Below, piece by piece: positions 21,989 to 30,470 of a stretch of 64,000 nucleotides of DNA. The notes below the pieces were generated by a model. That model did no database searches. It had not been told where the DNA came from and saw nothing but the letters and a program-made list of their open reading frames with translations. The stretch is from Prevotella sp. (lineage in GTDB: Bacteria > Bacteroidota > Bacteroidia > Bacteroidales > Bacteroidaceae). The stretch is from NCBI GenBank assembly GCA_022779305.1, contig JALFSW010000042.1:62001-126000 (forward strand), given 5' to 3'. The translations under genes were made by a program, and so were the position numbers. The stretch's first letter is position 1, and each line of letters opens with the position of its first letter.

Positions 21989-22025
21989 AAAAAAGGTTCT
22001 TAAGCATTGCTTAGGAACCTTTTTT
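21989..22025 (+). terminator. Terminator of tRNA-Gln
   Basis: AAAAAAGGTTCTTAAGC ATT GCTTAGGAACCTTTTTT. Confidence 0.92.
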
Positions 22026-22030
22026 GGTTT

Positions 22031-22227
22031 ACCCCAATTCGGTTATTAGAGCCCAAACGAATTGCATTTGATTGTCTGTGCAGCTTCTTTAGCATTTTCT
22101 CGCAGATGTAGCGGGCTACTTCAAGAAAAAACGATAGACAAGTTGCCGACAAGCGGATGCAAGCCGTTGGGAAGTGAAGGAATAAAATAAAAAGAAACCC
22201 TCATGGTCTAATGACCGATTTGGGTTT
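22031..22227 (-). repeat. Repeat family R1, copy c
   Basis: ACCCCAATTCGGTTATTAGAGCCCAAACGAATTGC ... CCCTCATGGTCTAATGACCGATTTGGGTTT with the shared core. Confidence 0.88.
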
Positions 22228-22276
22228 AAAATCAATCAAATATTAAGAATTGTGAAGAAAAAGAGGACTTAATGCC

Positions 22277-22903
22277 CTACTTTTTCTTCATATCAAGAAG
22301 TTGTTGAATGCTTGTTTCCACCTTATTTATATCATCAGTGGGTTCAAAACGCTCTACAACTGTGCCTGATTGATCTACCAGAAACTTGGTAAAGTTCCAT
22401 TTTATGCTGGGATTTCGGTCATAGGCTGGGTCTTTTTCACGAAATTTTGCGTCTAAATACTGCCCAATTTTGTTGGTCAAATCGAAACCTTTAAAACCCT
22501 TTTGTGCTTTCAAGTAGGTGTAGAGTGGTGACTCGTTCTTTCCGTTCACATCAATTTTGTTGAACTGTGGAAAGGTTGTTCCATACGTAGTGGTACAGAA
22601 TGCATTGATTTCTCGGTACGTTCCCGGTGCTTGTTCACCAAACTGATTGCAGGGAAAGTCTAAAACAACCAGTCCTTTGTCCTTATAAGCATCGTAGAGC
22701 TTTTGCAATTCGGCATATTGTGGTGTAAATCCGCATTTTGTTGCCGTATTGACTATCAAGAGAATTTTTCCTTTGAATTGTTTCATCTTGACGGTTTTAC
22801 CATCTCCATTTTTCACACTGAATTTGTAAACATTCTTTTGCGCCATCACGGTCATACCTATGAAAGCACAGAAAATCATTGTTAATATTTTTTTCATAAC
22901 CAT
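22277..22903 (-). CDS. Glutathione peroxidase family protein
   Basis: LLIVNTATKCGFTPQYAELQKLYDAYKDKGLVVLDFPCNQFGEQAPG, IKWNFTKFLVD. Confidence 0.93.
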   Translation of the reverse strand: MVMKKILTMIFCAFIGMTVMAQKNVYKFSVKNGDGKTVKMKQFKGKILLIVNTATKCGFTPQYAELQKLYDAYKDKGLVVLDFPCNQFGEQAPGTYREINAFCTTTYGTTFPQFNKIDVNGKNESPLYTYLKAQKGFKGFDLTNKIGQYLDAKFREKDPAYDRNPSIKWNFTKFLVDQSGTVVERFEPTDDINKVETSIQQLLDMKKK

Positions 22904-23601
22904 TTGTTGATCAATTCTGTAATTCCTTCGCTTGCTCCTTTTTGTATGATTTCAATTTCTCGCTTGCTTTTCTTCATCACTTCATTGGGATCGATGAGAA
23001 AGATTTGGGCAGTGTCGGGCACGTATCGGATGAGGCCTGCGGCAGGATAAACGTTCAGCGATGTACCAACGATGACAAAGATATCGGCTTTTTCCACTTC
23101 GGCAGCAGCCTGTTCTATCATGGGTACGCTTTCTCCAAAAAATACAATGAACGGGCGCATGATGCTGCCATCCTTTGCCTTTGCTCCAGGTCGCACCTCG
23201 CAAGTCTCCTCTGTGAGGGTTTCGCGGTAGGTTGGGTCATAGGGTGCAACACTGGAACACACCTTTTTCAGTTCGCCATGCAGGTGAATAACCTCTGAAG
23301 AGCCAGCTCTTTCGTGCAAATCGTCCACGTTTTGTGTAACTACTACCACGCGGTACTGTTTTTCCAATTCGGAAATCAGCCGATGCCCTGTGTTGGGTTC
23401 GGCTTGAAAGAGTTTTTTGCGCAATCGGTTGTAAAAGTTATTGACAAATACGGGGTCGGTTTCTATGGCTTCGTGGGTTGCTACTTTTTCAACAGGCTCG
23501 TTTTCCCATAACCCATTTTGCCCTCGAAAAGTGCTAAATCCGCTTTCAACCGACATCCCTGCACCGGTGAGAAAGACTATTGTTTTCATTTCGCTACACA
23601 T
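22894..23601 (-). CDS. NAD-dependent protein deacylase (Sir2 family)
   Basis: FLTGAGMSVESGFSTFRG, VVTQNVDDLHERAGSSEVIHLHGEL, FVIVGTSLNVYPAA. Confidence 0.94.
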   Translation of the reverse strand: MCSEMKTIVFLTGAGMSVESGFSTFRGQNGLWENEPVEKVATHEAIETDPVFVNNFYNRLRKKLFQAEPNTGHRLISELEKQYRVVVVTQNVDDLHERAGSSEVIHLHGELKKVCSSVAPYDPTYRETLTEETCEVRPGAKAKDGSIMRPFIVFFGESVPMIEQAAAEVEKADIFVIVGTSLNVYPAAGLIRYVPDTAQIFLIDPNEVMKKSKREIEIIQKGASEGITELINKWL

Positions 23602-23725
23602 TCGTTGAGAAACATTTTTATTTTATTATGCCACAAATTTAATTATTTTAATCAGATTATATGATTACTTCTGTATGAAAAATATTATCTTTGCACATAA
23701 AATTATCATAATAAACAAATTTCAA

Positions 23726-24334
23726 ATGGACAAATTAAGCTACGCATTGGGTATCGGCATAGGAACCCAGCTTTCAAATATGGGCGCAAATGCACTCAAT
23801 ATTGATGATTTCGCATTGGCTATTAAGGACGTTATTAGTGGTAACGAACTGAAGGTGAACAACCAAGAGGCACAACAATTGGTGAACAATTTCTTTGCAG
23901 AACAAGAAGCAAAGCAACAGGCTGCAGCCGAAGAGGCGGGTAAAGTGGTAAAGGCTGTGAGCGAAGACTTCCTCGCAGAAAACGCTAAAAAGTCTGGCGT
24001 CATCACATTGCCATCTGGTTTGCAATACGAAATCATTACCGAAGGCAACGGAAAGAAGCATCCCAAGGCTACGGACAAAGTGAAATGTCATTACGAGGGC
24101 ACACTGGTAGACGGCACAAAGTTTGATAGTTCATACGACAGAAACGAACCTGCGGTGTTTGGATTGAACCAAGTTATCGCTGGATGGACGGAAGGTTTGC
24201 AGCTGATGACAGAAGGAGCCAAGTTCCGTTTCTTCATTCCTTACAACCTCGGATATGGTGAACGTGGTGCAGGTGCGTCTATTCCACCTTATGCTGCTCT
24301 TGTGTTCGTTGTAGAACTGATTGAAGTTTTATAA
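23726..24334 (+). CDS. FKBP-type peptidyl-prolyl isomerase (Mip/FklB-like), tandem copy 1
   Basis: KLSYALGIGIGTQL N-domain; VKCHYEGTLVDGTKFDSSYDR...AGWTEGLQLMTEGAKFRFFIPYNLGYGERGAG. Confidence 0.93.
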   Translation: MDKLSYALGIGIGTQLSNMGANALNIDDFALAIKDVISGNELKVNNQEAQQLVNNFFAEQEAKQQAAAEEAGKVVKAVSEDFLAENAKKSGVITLPSGLQYEIITEGNGKKHPKATDKVKCHYEGTLVDGTKFDSSYDRNEPAVFGLNQVIAGWTEGLQLMTEGAKFRFFIPYNLGYGERGAGASIPPYAALVFVVELIEVL

Positions 24335-24441
24335 TCGAAGATAATGCGCTTGCGTCATAAGCGTTATTCCACCGATGATGCAAGGCAGATGAATGAAGAA
24401 GAAAATCAATTAGAAATAATCATAAAAATATTTATAAGAAG

Positions 24442-25344
24442 ATGAAAAAACTTTCTATTGCTGCCGCAATGGCAGTTGCAGCCATAGGTTTCACAGCTTG
24501 TGGCAACTCTACGCCAAAGGAAGAGTTGAAGACAGATGTAGACTCTTTAAGCTATGCTTTTGGTATAGATCAAGGTCAAAGTGTTAAACAATACTTGCAA
24601 CAAATGGACATTGATACGGCTTATGTGGATGAGTTCTTGAAGGGTATGAGTGCAGGTGCAACATCGTTAGACGACAAAAAGAAACAAGCGTATAATGCAG
24701 GTGTTGGTGCTGGTATGCAAATGGCTATGGTCATCAAACAACAGCTCAATAAGAATATTTTCGGTGCCGACTCAACACAAACCATTTCTATCGACAACTT
24801 CCTTGCTGGGTTTGCTGCCAGTGCAAAAAATCAAGGTCAGAAGATGACCCTCGATCAGGCACGTAAAGTGGAACAAACCGTTGCACAAGCTATTCAAGCA
24901 AAGTCGGCAGAAAAGACTTATGCCAAGAATAAAGCTGAAAACGATAAGTTTATGGCAAATGTGGCAAAGAGAGCAGATGTAAAAGCACTCAAAAATGGTG
25001 TCTTCTACAAAGAACTGAAAGCTGGAAGCGGTGCAAAACCAACCAAAAACGACATTGTGAAAGTAAACTACGAAGGAAAAAACATTGCAGGTAAGGTGTT
25101 CGATCAACGCGATGGCGCAACAATGCCATTGGCTGGCGTTGTTCCTGGTTTCACAGAAGCATTGTCTAACATGCCTGTTGGTTCAAAATGGGAAATTTAT
25201 ATTCCTTACAAACAAGGCTATGGTGCACAGGAAACAAGCCCCGAACTACCTCCATTCTCAACACTGGTGTTCACAGTTGAGCTACTCTCAATCGAAAAAG
25301 CACCACAAGCACAAGGTGGAAAAGTAGTACCTCAAGTACAATAA
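24442..25344 (+). CDS. FKBP-type peptidyl-prolyl isomerase, lipoprotein, tandem copy 2
   Basis: Lipobox GFTAC; VKVNYEGKNIAGKVFDQRDG...PGFTEALSNMPVGSKWEIYIPYKQGYG. Confidence 0.92.
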   Translation: MKKLSIAAAMAVAAIGFTACGNSTPKEELKTDVDSLSYAFGIDQGQSVKQYLQQMDIDTAYVDEFLKGMSAGATSLDDKKKQAYNAGVGAGMQMAMVIKQQLNKNIFGADSTQTISIDNFLAGFAASAKNQGQKMTLDQARKVEQTVAQAIQAKSAEKTYAKNKAENDKFMANVAKRADVKALKNGVFYKELKAGSGAKPTKNDIVKVNYEGKNIAGKVFDQRDGATMPLAGVVPGFTEALSNMPVGSKWEIYIPYKQGYGAQETSPELPPFSTLVFTVELLSIEKAPQAQGGKVVPQVQ

Positions 25345-25376
25345 GATTCTTAATAAATCAATTTATAAACCATCCT

Positions 25377-25409
25377 AAAAGGTCGGAGAGGTATAACTCC
25401 GACCTTTTT
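25377..25409 (+). terminator. Terminator-like hairpin between FKBP copies 2 and 3
   Basis: AAAAGGTCGGAG ... CTCCGACCTTTTT. Confidence 0.85.
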
Positions 25410-25427
25410 AAATTACTTTAAATTAGC

Positions 25428-26432
25428 ATGAAAAAGATTTTTCTTTTAGCCACAGTGCTACTTGCCAGTGCAAGCATGCAGCCTTTGCTTGCACAAGAAA
25501 AGAAAAAAAATAAGAAGAATAAGGCAGAAGTAGCCCAAACAGTCGATAAAGTCGAGCTGAAAACAACTTCAGACTCCATCAGCTATGCCGCAGGCATGGC
25601 GCTTACACAAGGATTAGACGAGTATCTGAAGCATCAGTACAAGCTCACGGAGGAACAGATGCCTGAGTTTATACGAGGATTGAAAACGGGTATTGCGCAG
25701 CGAGCAGACAAAAATTTTGCAGCCTATGCGGCAGGATTACAGGTTGCTCAACAGGTGGAAGCTGGTTTGCTTCCTAACGTAGAACAACAGTTTGACGACA
25801 AAAAAACAATTAACCCAGAAATGCTCTATAAAGGTTTTCTTGCCGTAATCGAGAAAGATTCTTCACTCTTTAAAACAGAAACGGCAAAAACTTTCTATGA
25901 CCAAAAACTTGTGGAAGCAAAAGAAGCTAAAAATCGTGCCAACAAATTGGCTGGAGAACAGTTTCTCGCTGCCAACAAGCAACAGCCAGATGTCGTAACT
26001 TTACCTTCGGGGCTGCAGTATAAAATCATCACAAAAGGGACGGGCAACATTCCAAAGCCAACCGACAAGGTAAGAGTGGTTTACGAAGGACGCACGCTCG
26101 ATGGAAAAGTTTTTGATGCAACTGAACGACATGGTAAACCAAACGACACATTCGGTGTTTCAAACCTCATAAAAGGTTGGACAGAAGCCTTGACAATGAT
26201 GCCTGTTGGTTCAAAATGGGAAATCTATATCCCACAAGAACTTGCCTACGGAGAACGTGGTGCGGGAAAGGATATTCCACCATTCTCTGCCCTTATCTTC
26301 ACTTTGGAACTGCAGGGAATTGAAGTCCCCGAAGTGAAGCCCGAAAAGGTAGTGGAAATAGCACCTGAAAAGCCTGCAAAACCTGCCACAAAGCCCAATC
26401 GCCCACGTGCTAAGAAAATAAAGGGTAAATAG
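25428..26432 (+). CDS. FKBP-type peptidyl-prolyl isomerase, tandem copy 3, with Lys/Pro-rich tail
   Basis: VRVVYEGRTLDGKVFDATERHG...KGWTEALTMMPVGSKWEIYIPQELAYGERGAG; tail PEKPAKPATKPNRPRAKKIKGK. Confidence 0.92.
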   Translation: MKKIFLLATVLLASASMQPLLAQEKKKNKKNKAEVAQTVDKVELKTTSDSISYAAGMALTQGLDEYLKHQYKLTEEQMPEFIRGLKTGIAQRADKNFAAYAAGLQVAQQVEAGLLPNVEQQFDDKKTINPEMLYKGFLAVIEKDSSLFKTETAKTFYDQKLVEAKEAKNRANKLAGEQFLAANKQQPDVVTLPSGLQYKIITKGTGNIPKPTDKVRVVYEGRTLDGKVFDATERHGKPNDTFGVSNLIKGWTEALTMMPVGSKWEIYIPQELAYGERGAGKDIPPFSALIFTLELQGIEVPEVKPEKVVEIAPEKPAKPATKPNRPRAKKIKGK

Positions 26433-26450
26433 TGATATTACACCAACAAT

Positions 26451-26492
26451 TCAAGTAAGGCTCAGTTGCACAGCAACTGAGCCTTACTTGGA
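26451..26492. repeat. Repeat family R3, copy b (single hairpin unit)
   Basis: TCAAGTAAGGCTCAGTTGC ACA GCAACTGAGCCTTACTTGGA. Confidence 0.85.
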
Positions 26493-26527
26493 AAAGAACT
26501 ACTTAATCTCCAAGATCAGACGGAAAA

Positions 26528-28354
26528 TCATTGTTTTGCAGATTGGGCAAAAACATCATACGAGAGTATTAAATCGGAGATGTCGTAGGCTTTCTTGAGA
26601 TGGTTGATTTGGGTTTTCGTAATGTTTTTTTGTCCTACTTCTATATCGAAAGAGGAACCCACAGCAGCGTCAATTCGTTTTTTTGAAAAGAGACTCTGTC
26701 CGACACCTTTCCACGGATAATCATCTAATTGCAAGAGATTTAAGAGGGTTGGATAGATGTCTATTTGTCCGATTGGGAGTGTTGTGTGCATTGCCTTTGG
26801 CGAATTGATGACAATGAAAGGAACGAATTGTTTTTCGCTGACCATGCCTTTTCCTTCCTTCGATGCACAAATGGCAGCTCGGTCGCTTGCCAACCCTTCA
26901 TGGTCGCCCACGATTACTACCATTGTTTCCGAATAGTCGGGACGTGTTTTCAGATAGGCAAGCAATTTTCCCAAGGCAAAATCGGTGTAATTCGCCGTTA
27001 TTATATAATCAGCCATCTTCTCGGGATAATTCCCTTTGAGATGAATGCGCTTGAGTTGATCGGGCAGAATGAAGGGTGAATGTCCGGAGTAGGTAACCAT
27101 CTGAAGGAAAACGTGCTCGCCACGTTTCCATATTTCGCCATGCCTCATCTTCTCAATCGCTTGCTCGATGAAAGGAACATCGGCTAAATTCTTCTTTGGT
27201 CCAGTTGTTTGGGTGGCTTTCCAATCTTTTTTGGCATAGATTTTATCAAATCCGAAGAGCCTTGCCACATTTCCTTGGTTCCATATTATAGGACGATCGA
27301 CGGTCAAGAGATAGTTGGTGGTGTGGTTTTGTTGCTTCATCGCCTTTGCCAATGTGAAGAAAGTGTTGTTGGGGTATTTAAAAGCATAACAGCCACATTT
27401 CACAGGCAACAGACCAGCGTTGAGCATCAGTTGTGCGTCTATTGAACGACCGCCTCGTACTTGTGTCAAAACATGAGGTGCGTAGAGCGTTGATGGGTCT
27501 TTGAGGGCTTTGTTGAGATAGGGTGTAATGGGCTTTCCTTCGATGCTTTTACCAATGACCCAACTTTCCAACGATTCGCAAAAAACAATGATCAGGTTTT
27601 TCTTTTGGTGCTTTTCAAGTTGAATGGAGGTGTATTTGGGATGTTTGTGCATCCATTCGTTGATTTCTTGCCGAATCTCTGGCGTATATTGGGCTGTGCT
27701 TCGGATGGCATCGTAGGTTAGGTAGCCTGCAATGGTGTAGATGGGAGTCACACACGTGTAATCATTCTTGTTTTGAAGGCGTTCCACGGCATGGACAATA
27801 CCACCTTTTGCCCATACAATGCCCATGCTGATGGAGAGGAAAAAGAGGGTGAAAGCGGCATAACTCTTGAATATTTTCCACTTTTGCATCCGCTTTTCTT
27901 TCCACAAACAATAGCCTACAAAGAGGGTTTCGAGGGGCAAAAATGTATCATACCACCGCATTTGATCGATAACGCTCGCACTAAAATCGCTCAGATTGCT
28001 TGCTAAGGCATAAGAATCGAGTGGGATAGGGGCATTGTAGGTGCGGTTATACATCAAGTTGGCAATCAAAAGTGCATCTAAAAGCAACATTAACGCCACC
28101 TGAATGTTTTTCTTCTTCAACGCAATCAAGGGGAAAAGCAATAAAAATGTAACGGCTAATGTGTTGATATAGAGTGCTGGTTTAGATAAAGAGGTGAATG
28201 TTGTTTGCACACACCAAAGGAAATCAAACAACAAGAATTTGGCAAACAGGCCATAAAAAGCTGTTCTGACAATGTGGTTGCCAAATAACTGTGCTGCCGC
28301 AGTTTTGATGCAGTTTCTCATGGCGGTTGCCATTTTTAGTTTTTTCACAAGCAA
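26528..28354 (-). CDS. LTA synthase / sulfatase-family phosphoglycerol transferase-like membrane protein
   Basis: N-terminal TM segments; NLIIVFCESLESWVIGKSIEGKPITPYLNKALKD, VRGGRSIDAQLMLNAG, VVIVGDHEGLAS. Confidence 0.88.
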   Translation of the reverse strand: MLVKKLKMATAMRNCIKTAAAQLFGNHIVRTAFYGLFAKFLLFDFLWCVQTTFTSLSKPALYINTLAVTFLLLFPLIALKKKNIQVALMLLLDALLIANLMYNRTYNAPIPLDSYALASNLSDFSASVIDQMRWYDTFLPLETLFVGYCLWKEKRMQKWKIFKSYAAFTLFFLSISMGIVWAKGGIVHAVERLQNKNDYTCVTPIYTIAGYLTYDAIRSTAQYTPEIRQEINEWMHKHPKYTSIQLEKHQKKNLIIVFCESLESWVIGKSIEGKPITPYLNKALKDPSTLYAPHVLTQVRGGRSIDAQLMLNAGLLPVKCGCYAFKYPNNTFFTLAKAMKQQNHTTNYLLTVDRPIIWNQGNVARLFGFDKIYAKKDWKATQTTGPKKNLADVPFIEQAIEKMRHGEIWKRGEHVFLQMVTYSGHSPFILPDQLKRIHLKGNYPEKMADYIITANYTDFALGKLLAYLKTRPDYSETMVVIVGDHEGLASDRAAICASKEGKGMVSEKQFVPFIVINSPKAMHTTLPIGQIDIYPTLLNLLQLDDYPWKGVGQSLFSKKRIDAAVGSSFDIEVGQKNITKTQINHLKKAYDISDLILSYDVFAQSAKQ

Positions 28355-28505
28355 AAACGTTTTATTGGTTGGATGTTAAGGTTGCAAAGGTAAACATTTT
28401 TTAGTAGAAAAGTAAGTTTTTTTCGCAGTTTTATGGTGTAAACACAACCTTAACTGCACGAGGAATGGGGCTTTTATCGCATGGAAACAAGCTTTAATAT
28501 CTTGT

Positions 28506-29006
28506 CTAACGATATTCCTCGGGAAGTCTGTCGCGCCATAATCGGAACGGATTACGGCGCATTTGCGAGTTATAGAAGTAAGGAATGCCTGTTACTTCTT
28601 TTCCGATAAAGGCTGGTTTTTCAAATGTTTCGTCCTCGCTATTGAGTTCTATCTCTGCAAGGACAAGTCCTTCATTTTCGCCATAAAACTCATCAATTTC
28701 ATAGGTGTGCTTTCCGCAAGGCACAAAATAACGCCGCTTGTCGATCATGCCTGGCTCGCAAAGTTTTAAAAGTGAATTTGCTTCGTCCATTGTGATTTCT
28801 TTTTCAAACTCATAGCGCACCAAACCTCCATTGCGAGAAGGTCCTTTAATGGTGAGGAATGCTTTGTCGTCGCAAGTCCGAATGCGCACTGTATTGACCG
28901 CAGCGAAGTAGCCCTGCTGTATGTGTACAGAACGCAGGGCATACTTTTTCCAATCCATTGATTTGTGAACGAGAAACTTTCGTTCTATTTCTTGACCATC
29001 AGCCAT
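28506..29006 (-). CDS. CYTH-domain protein
   Basis: QEIERKFLV (ExExK motif), VRIRTCDDKAFLTIKGPS, YEIDEFYGENEGLVLAEIEL. Confidence 0.93.
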   Translation of the reverse strand: MADGQEIERKFLVHKSMDWKKYALRSVHIQQGYFAAVNTVRIRTCDDKAFLTIKGPSRNGGLVRYEFEKEITMDEANSLLKLCEPGMIDKRRYFVPCGKHTYEIDEFYGENEGLVLAEIELNSEDETFEKPAFIGKEVTGIPYFYNSQMRRNPFRLWRDRLPEEYR

Positions 29007-29009
29007 TTA

Positions 29010-29150
29010 CTAAACCATAGAAATCGACCACCCCATGAGGGCTAACGTTAATATTGCCATAATGACAATGATCCACCGAATGACTGTTTTTGCCTGTTTT
29101 TCTTGATTTTCATTGCGTTTGTTACGCCCTTTTTTCACTTTCTTGCTCAT
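29010..29150 (-). CDS. 46-aa basic single-TM microprotein
   Basis: Manual translation: MSKKVKKGRNKRNENQEKQAKTVIRWIIVIMAILTLALMGWSISMV*. Stop lies 3 bp before the CYTH start, so operon-like. Absent from the supplied ORF list. Confidence 0.65.
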   Translation of the reverse strand: MSKKVKKGRNKRNENQEKQAKTVIRWIIVIMAILTLALMGWSISMV

Positions 29151-29239
29151 AGTTCTTATTATTTAAAGGTGTTTTGGGAATATCCTAAAAGTGTTCCGAA
29201 AATATTTTAAAGTTTTCGCAGAAGTGGTTTTCCTTTATT

Positions 29240-30352
29240 TTATTCTGTTGGAAACTCCATCAGATAGGCTTTGATAAAGTCATCAATCTTGCCATCCATC
29301 ACACCATCTACATCAGATGTTTGATGGTTTGTTCGGTGGTCTTTAACCCTTCTGTCGTCGAAGACGTAGCTCCGAATCTGACTGCCCCATTCTATTTTTT
29401 TCTTCGATGCTTCTACTTTTGCTTGTTCCTCCATGCGCTTTTTCATCGCTCTGTCATAGAGTTGAGACTTCAAAAGTTGCATCGCTTTGGCGCGGTTTTT
29501 GGGCTGATCTCGCGTTTCTGTGTTCTCAATGAGAATTTCTTCTTGCTCGCCCGTGTCGGGATCTTCGTACATATAGCGAAGACGAACACCCGATTCCACT
29601 TTGTTTACATTCTGTCCGCCTGCGCCTCCAGAACGGAAAGTGTCCCAACTCACTCTGGCGGGGTCTACATAGACTTCTATTGTGTCGTCAATGAGTGGCG
29701 AAACAAAGACACTCGCAAAACTGGTCATGCGCTTTCCTTGTGCATTGAAAGGACTCACACGCACCAATCGGTGCACACCGTTTTCACTCTTGAGAAATCC
29801 ATAGGCATATTCGCCCCCTTCAAACTTCATCGTTACGCTCTTGATTCCAGCTTCATCGCCATCTTGAATGTCTGCAATCGTAACATTGTAGCCGTGTGCT
29901 TCGCCATAGCGCATATACATTCGCATGAGCATCGATGCCCAATCTTGACTTTCTGTGCCTCCAGCGCCAGAGTTGATCTTCATCACACACTCCATTGGAT
30001 CTTCTTCTTGGCGGAGCATGTTCATCAATTCTAATGCCTCAATGTGGCTGATGAGCTTTGCATAGGCAGCATCAACTTCTTCTTCTGATACAAGATCATC
30101 TTTGTAGAAATCGAATGCCAATTGCAGCTCTTCGGTCTGCGCACTGATGGTTTCATATCCTTTTAGCCACTTTTCGATGCCCTTCACCTTCTTCATTTGG
30201 GCTTGTGCACGTTCGGCATCGTCCCAAAAATCGGGTGCTTGTGTACGAAGTTGTTCTTCTTCATACTCCATTTTTTTTGCATCTATATTGAGATAGCGGT
30301 GCAGCGCAGCGGTTCTTTCTACGACATCTTTTAGTTGTTCGGCTGTAATCAC
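29240..30352 (-). CDS. prfB: Peptide chain release factor 2
   Basis: GGAGGQNVNKVESGVRLRY, DWASMLMRMYMRYGE. Start taken at GTG (VITAEQLKDVV); the upstream in-frame ATG at 30388 is inside R1d. Confidence 0.94.
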   Translation of the reverse strand: MITAEQLKDVVERTAALHRYLNIDAKKMEYEEEQLRTQAPDFWDDAERAQAQMKKVKGIEKWLKGYETISAQTEELQLAFDFYKDDLVSEEEVDAAYAKLISHIEALELMNMLRQEEDPMECVMKINSGAGGTESQDWASMLMRMYMRYGEAHGYNVTIADIQDGDEAGIKSVTMKFEGGEYAYGFLKSENGVHRLVRVSPFNAQGKRMTSFASVFVSPLIDDTIEVYVDPARVSWDTFRSGGAGGQNVNKVESGVRLRYMYEDPDTGEQEEILIENTETRDQPKNRAKAMQLLKSQLYDRAMKKRMEEQAKVEASKKKIEWGSQIRSYVFDDRRVKDHRTNHQTSDVDGVMDGKIDDFIKAYLMEFPTE

Positions 30353-30372
30353 GTTGTTTTTGTTTTTTGTTA

Positions 30373-30460
30373 AACCCAAATCGGTCATTAGACCGTTAGG
30401 GTTTTCTTTTTTATCGTATTTACTAACTTCCTTTTGGTTTTTAATGACCGATTTGGGTTT
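30373..30460 (+). repeat. Repeat family R1, copy d (internally deleted)
   Basis: AACCCAAATCGGTCATTAGACCGTTAGGG ... AACTTCC-TTTTGGTTTTTAATGACCGATTTGGGTTT; both ends retained, centre missing. Confidence 0.9.
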
Positions 30461-30470
30461 AACTTACGGC

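Noticed and set aside
21846-22049. 67-aa ORF covering tRNA-Gln and its terminator
   Set aside because: Overlaps a convincing tRNA and hairpin terminator.
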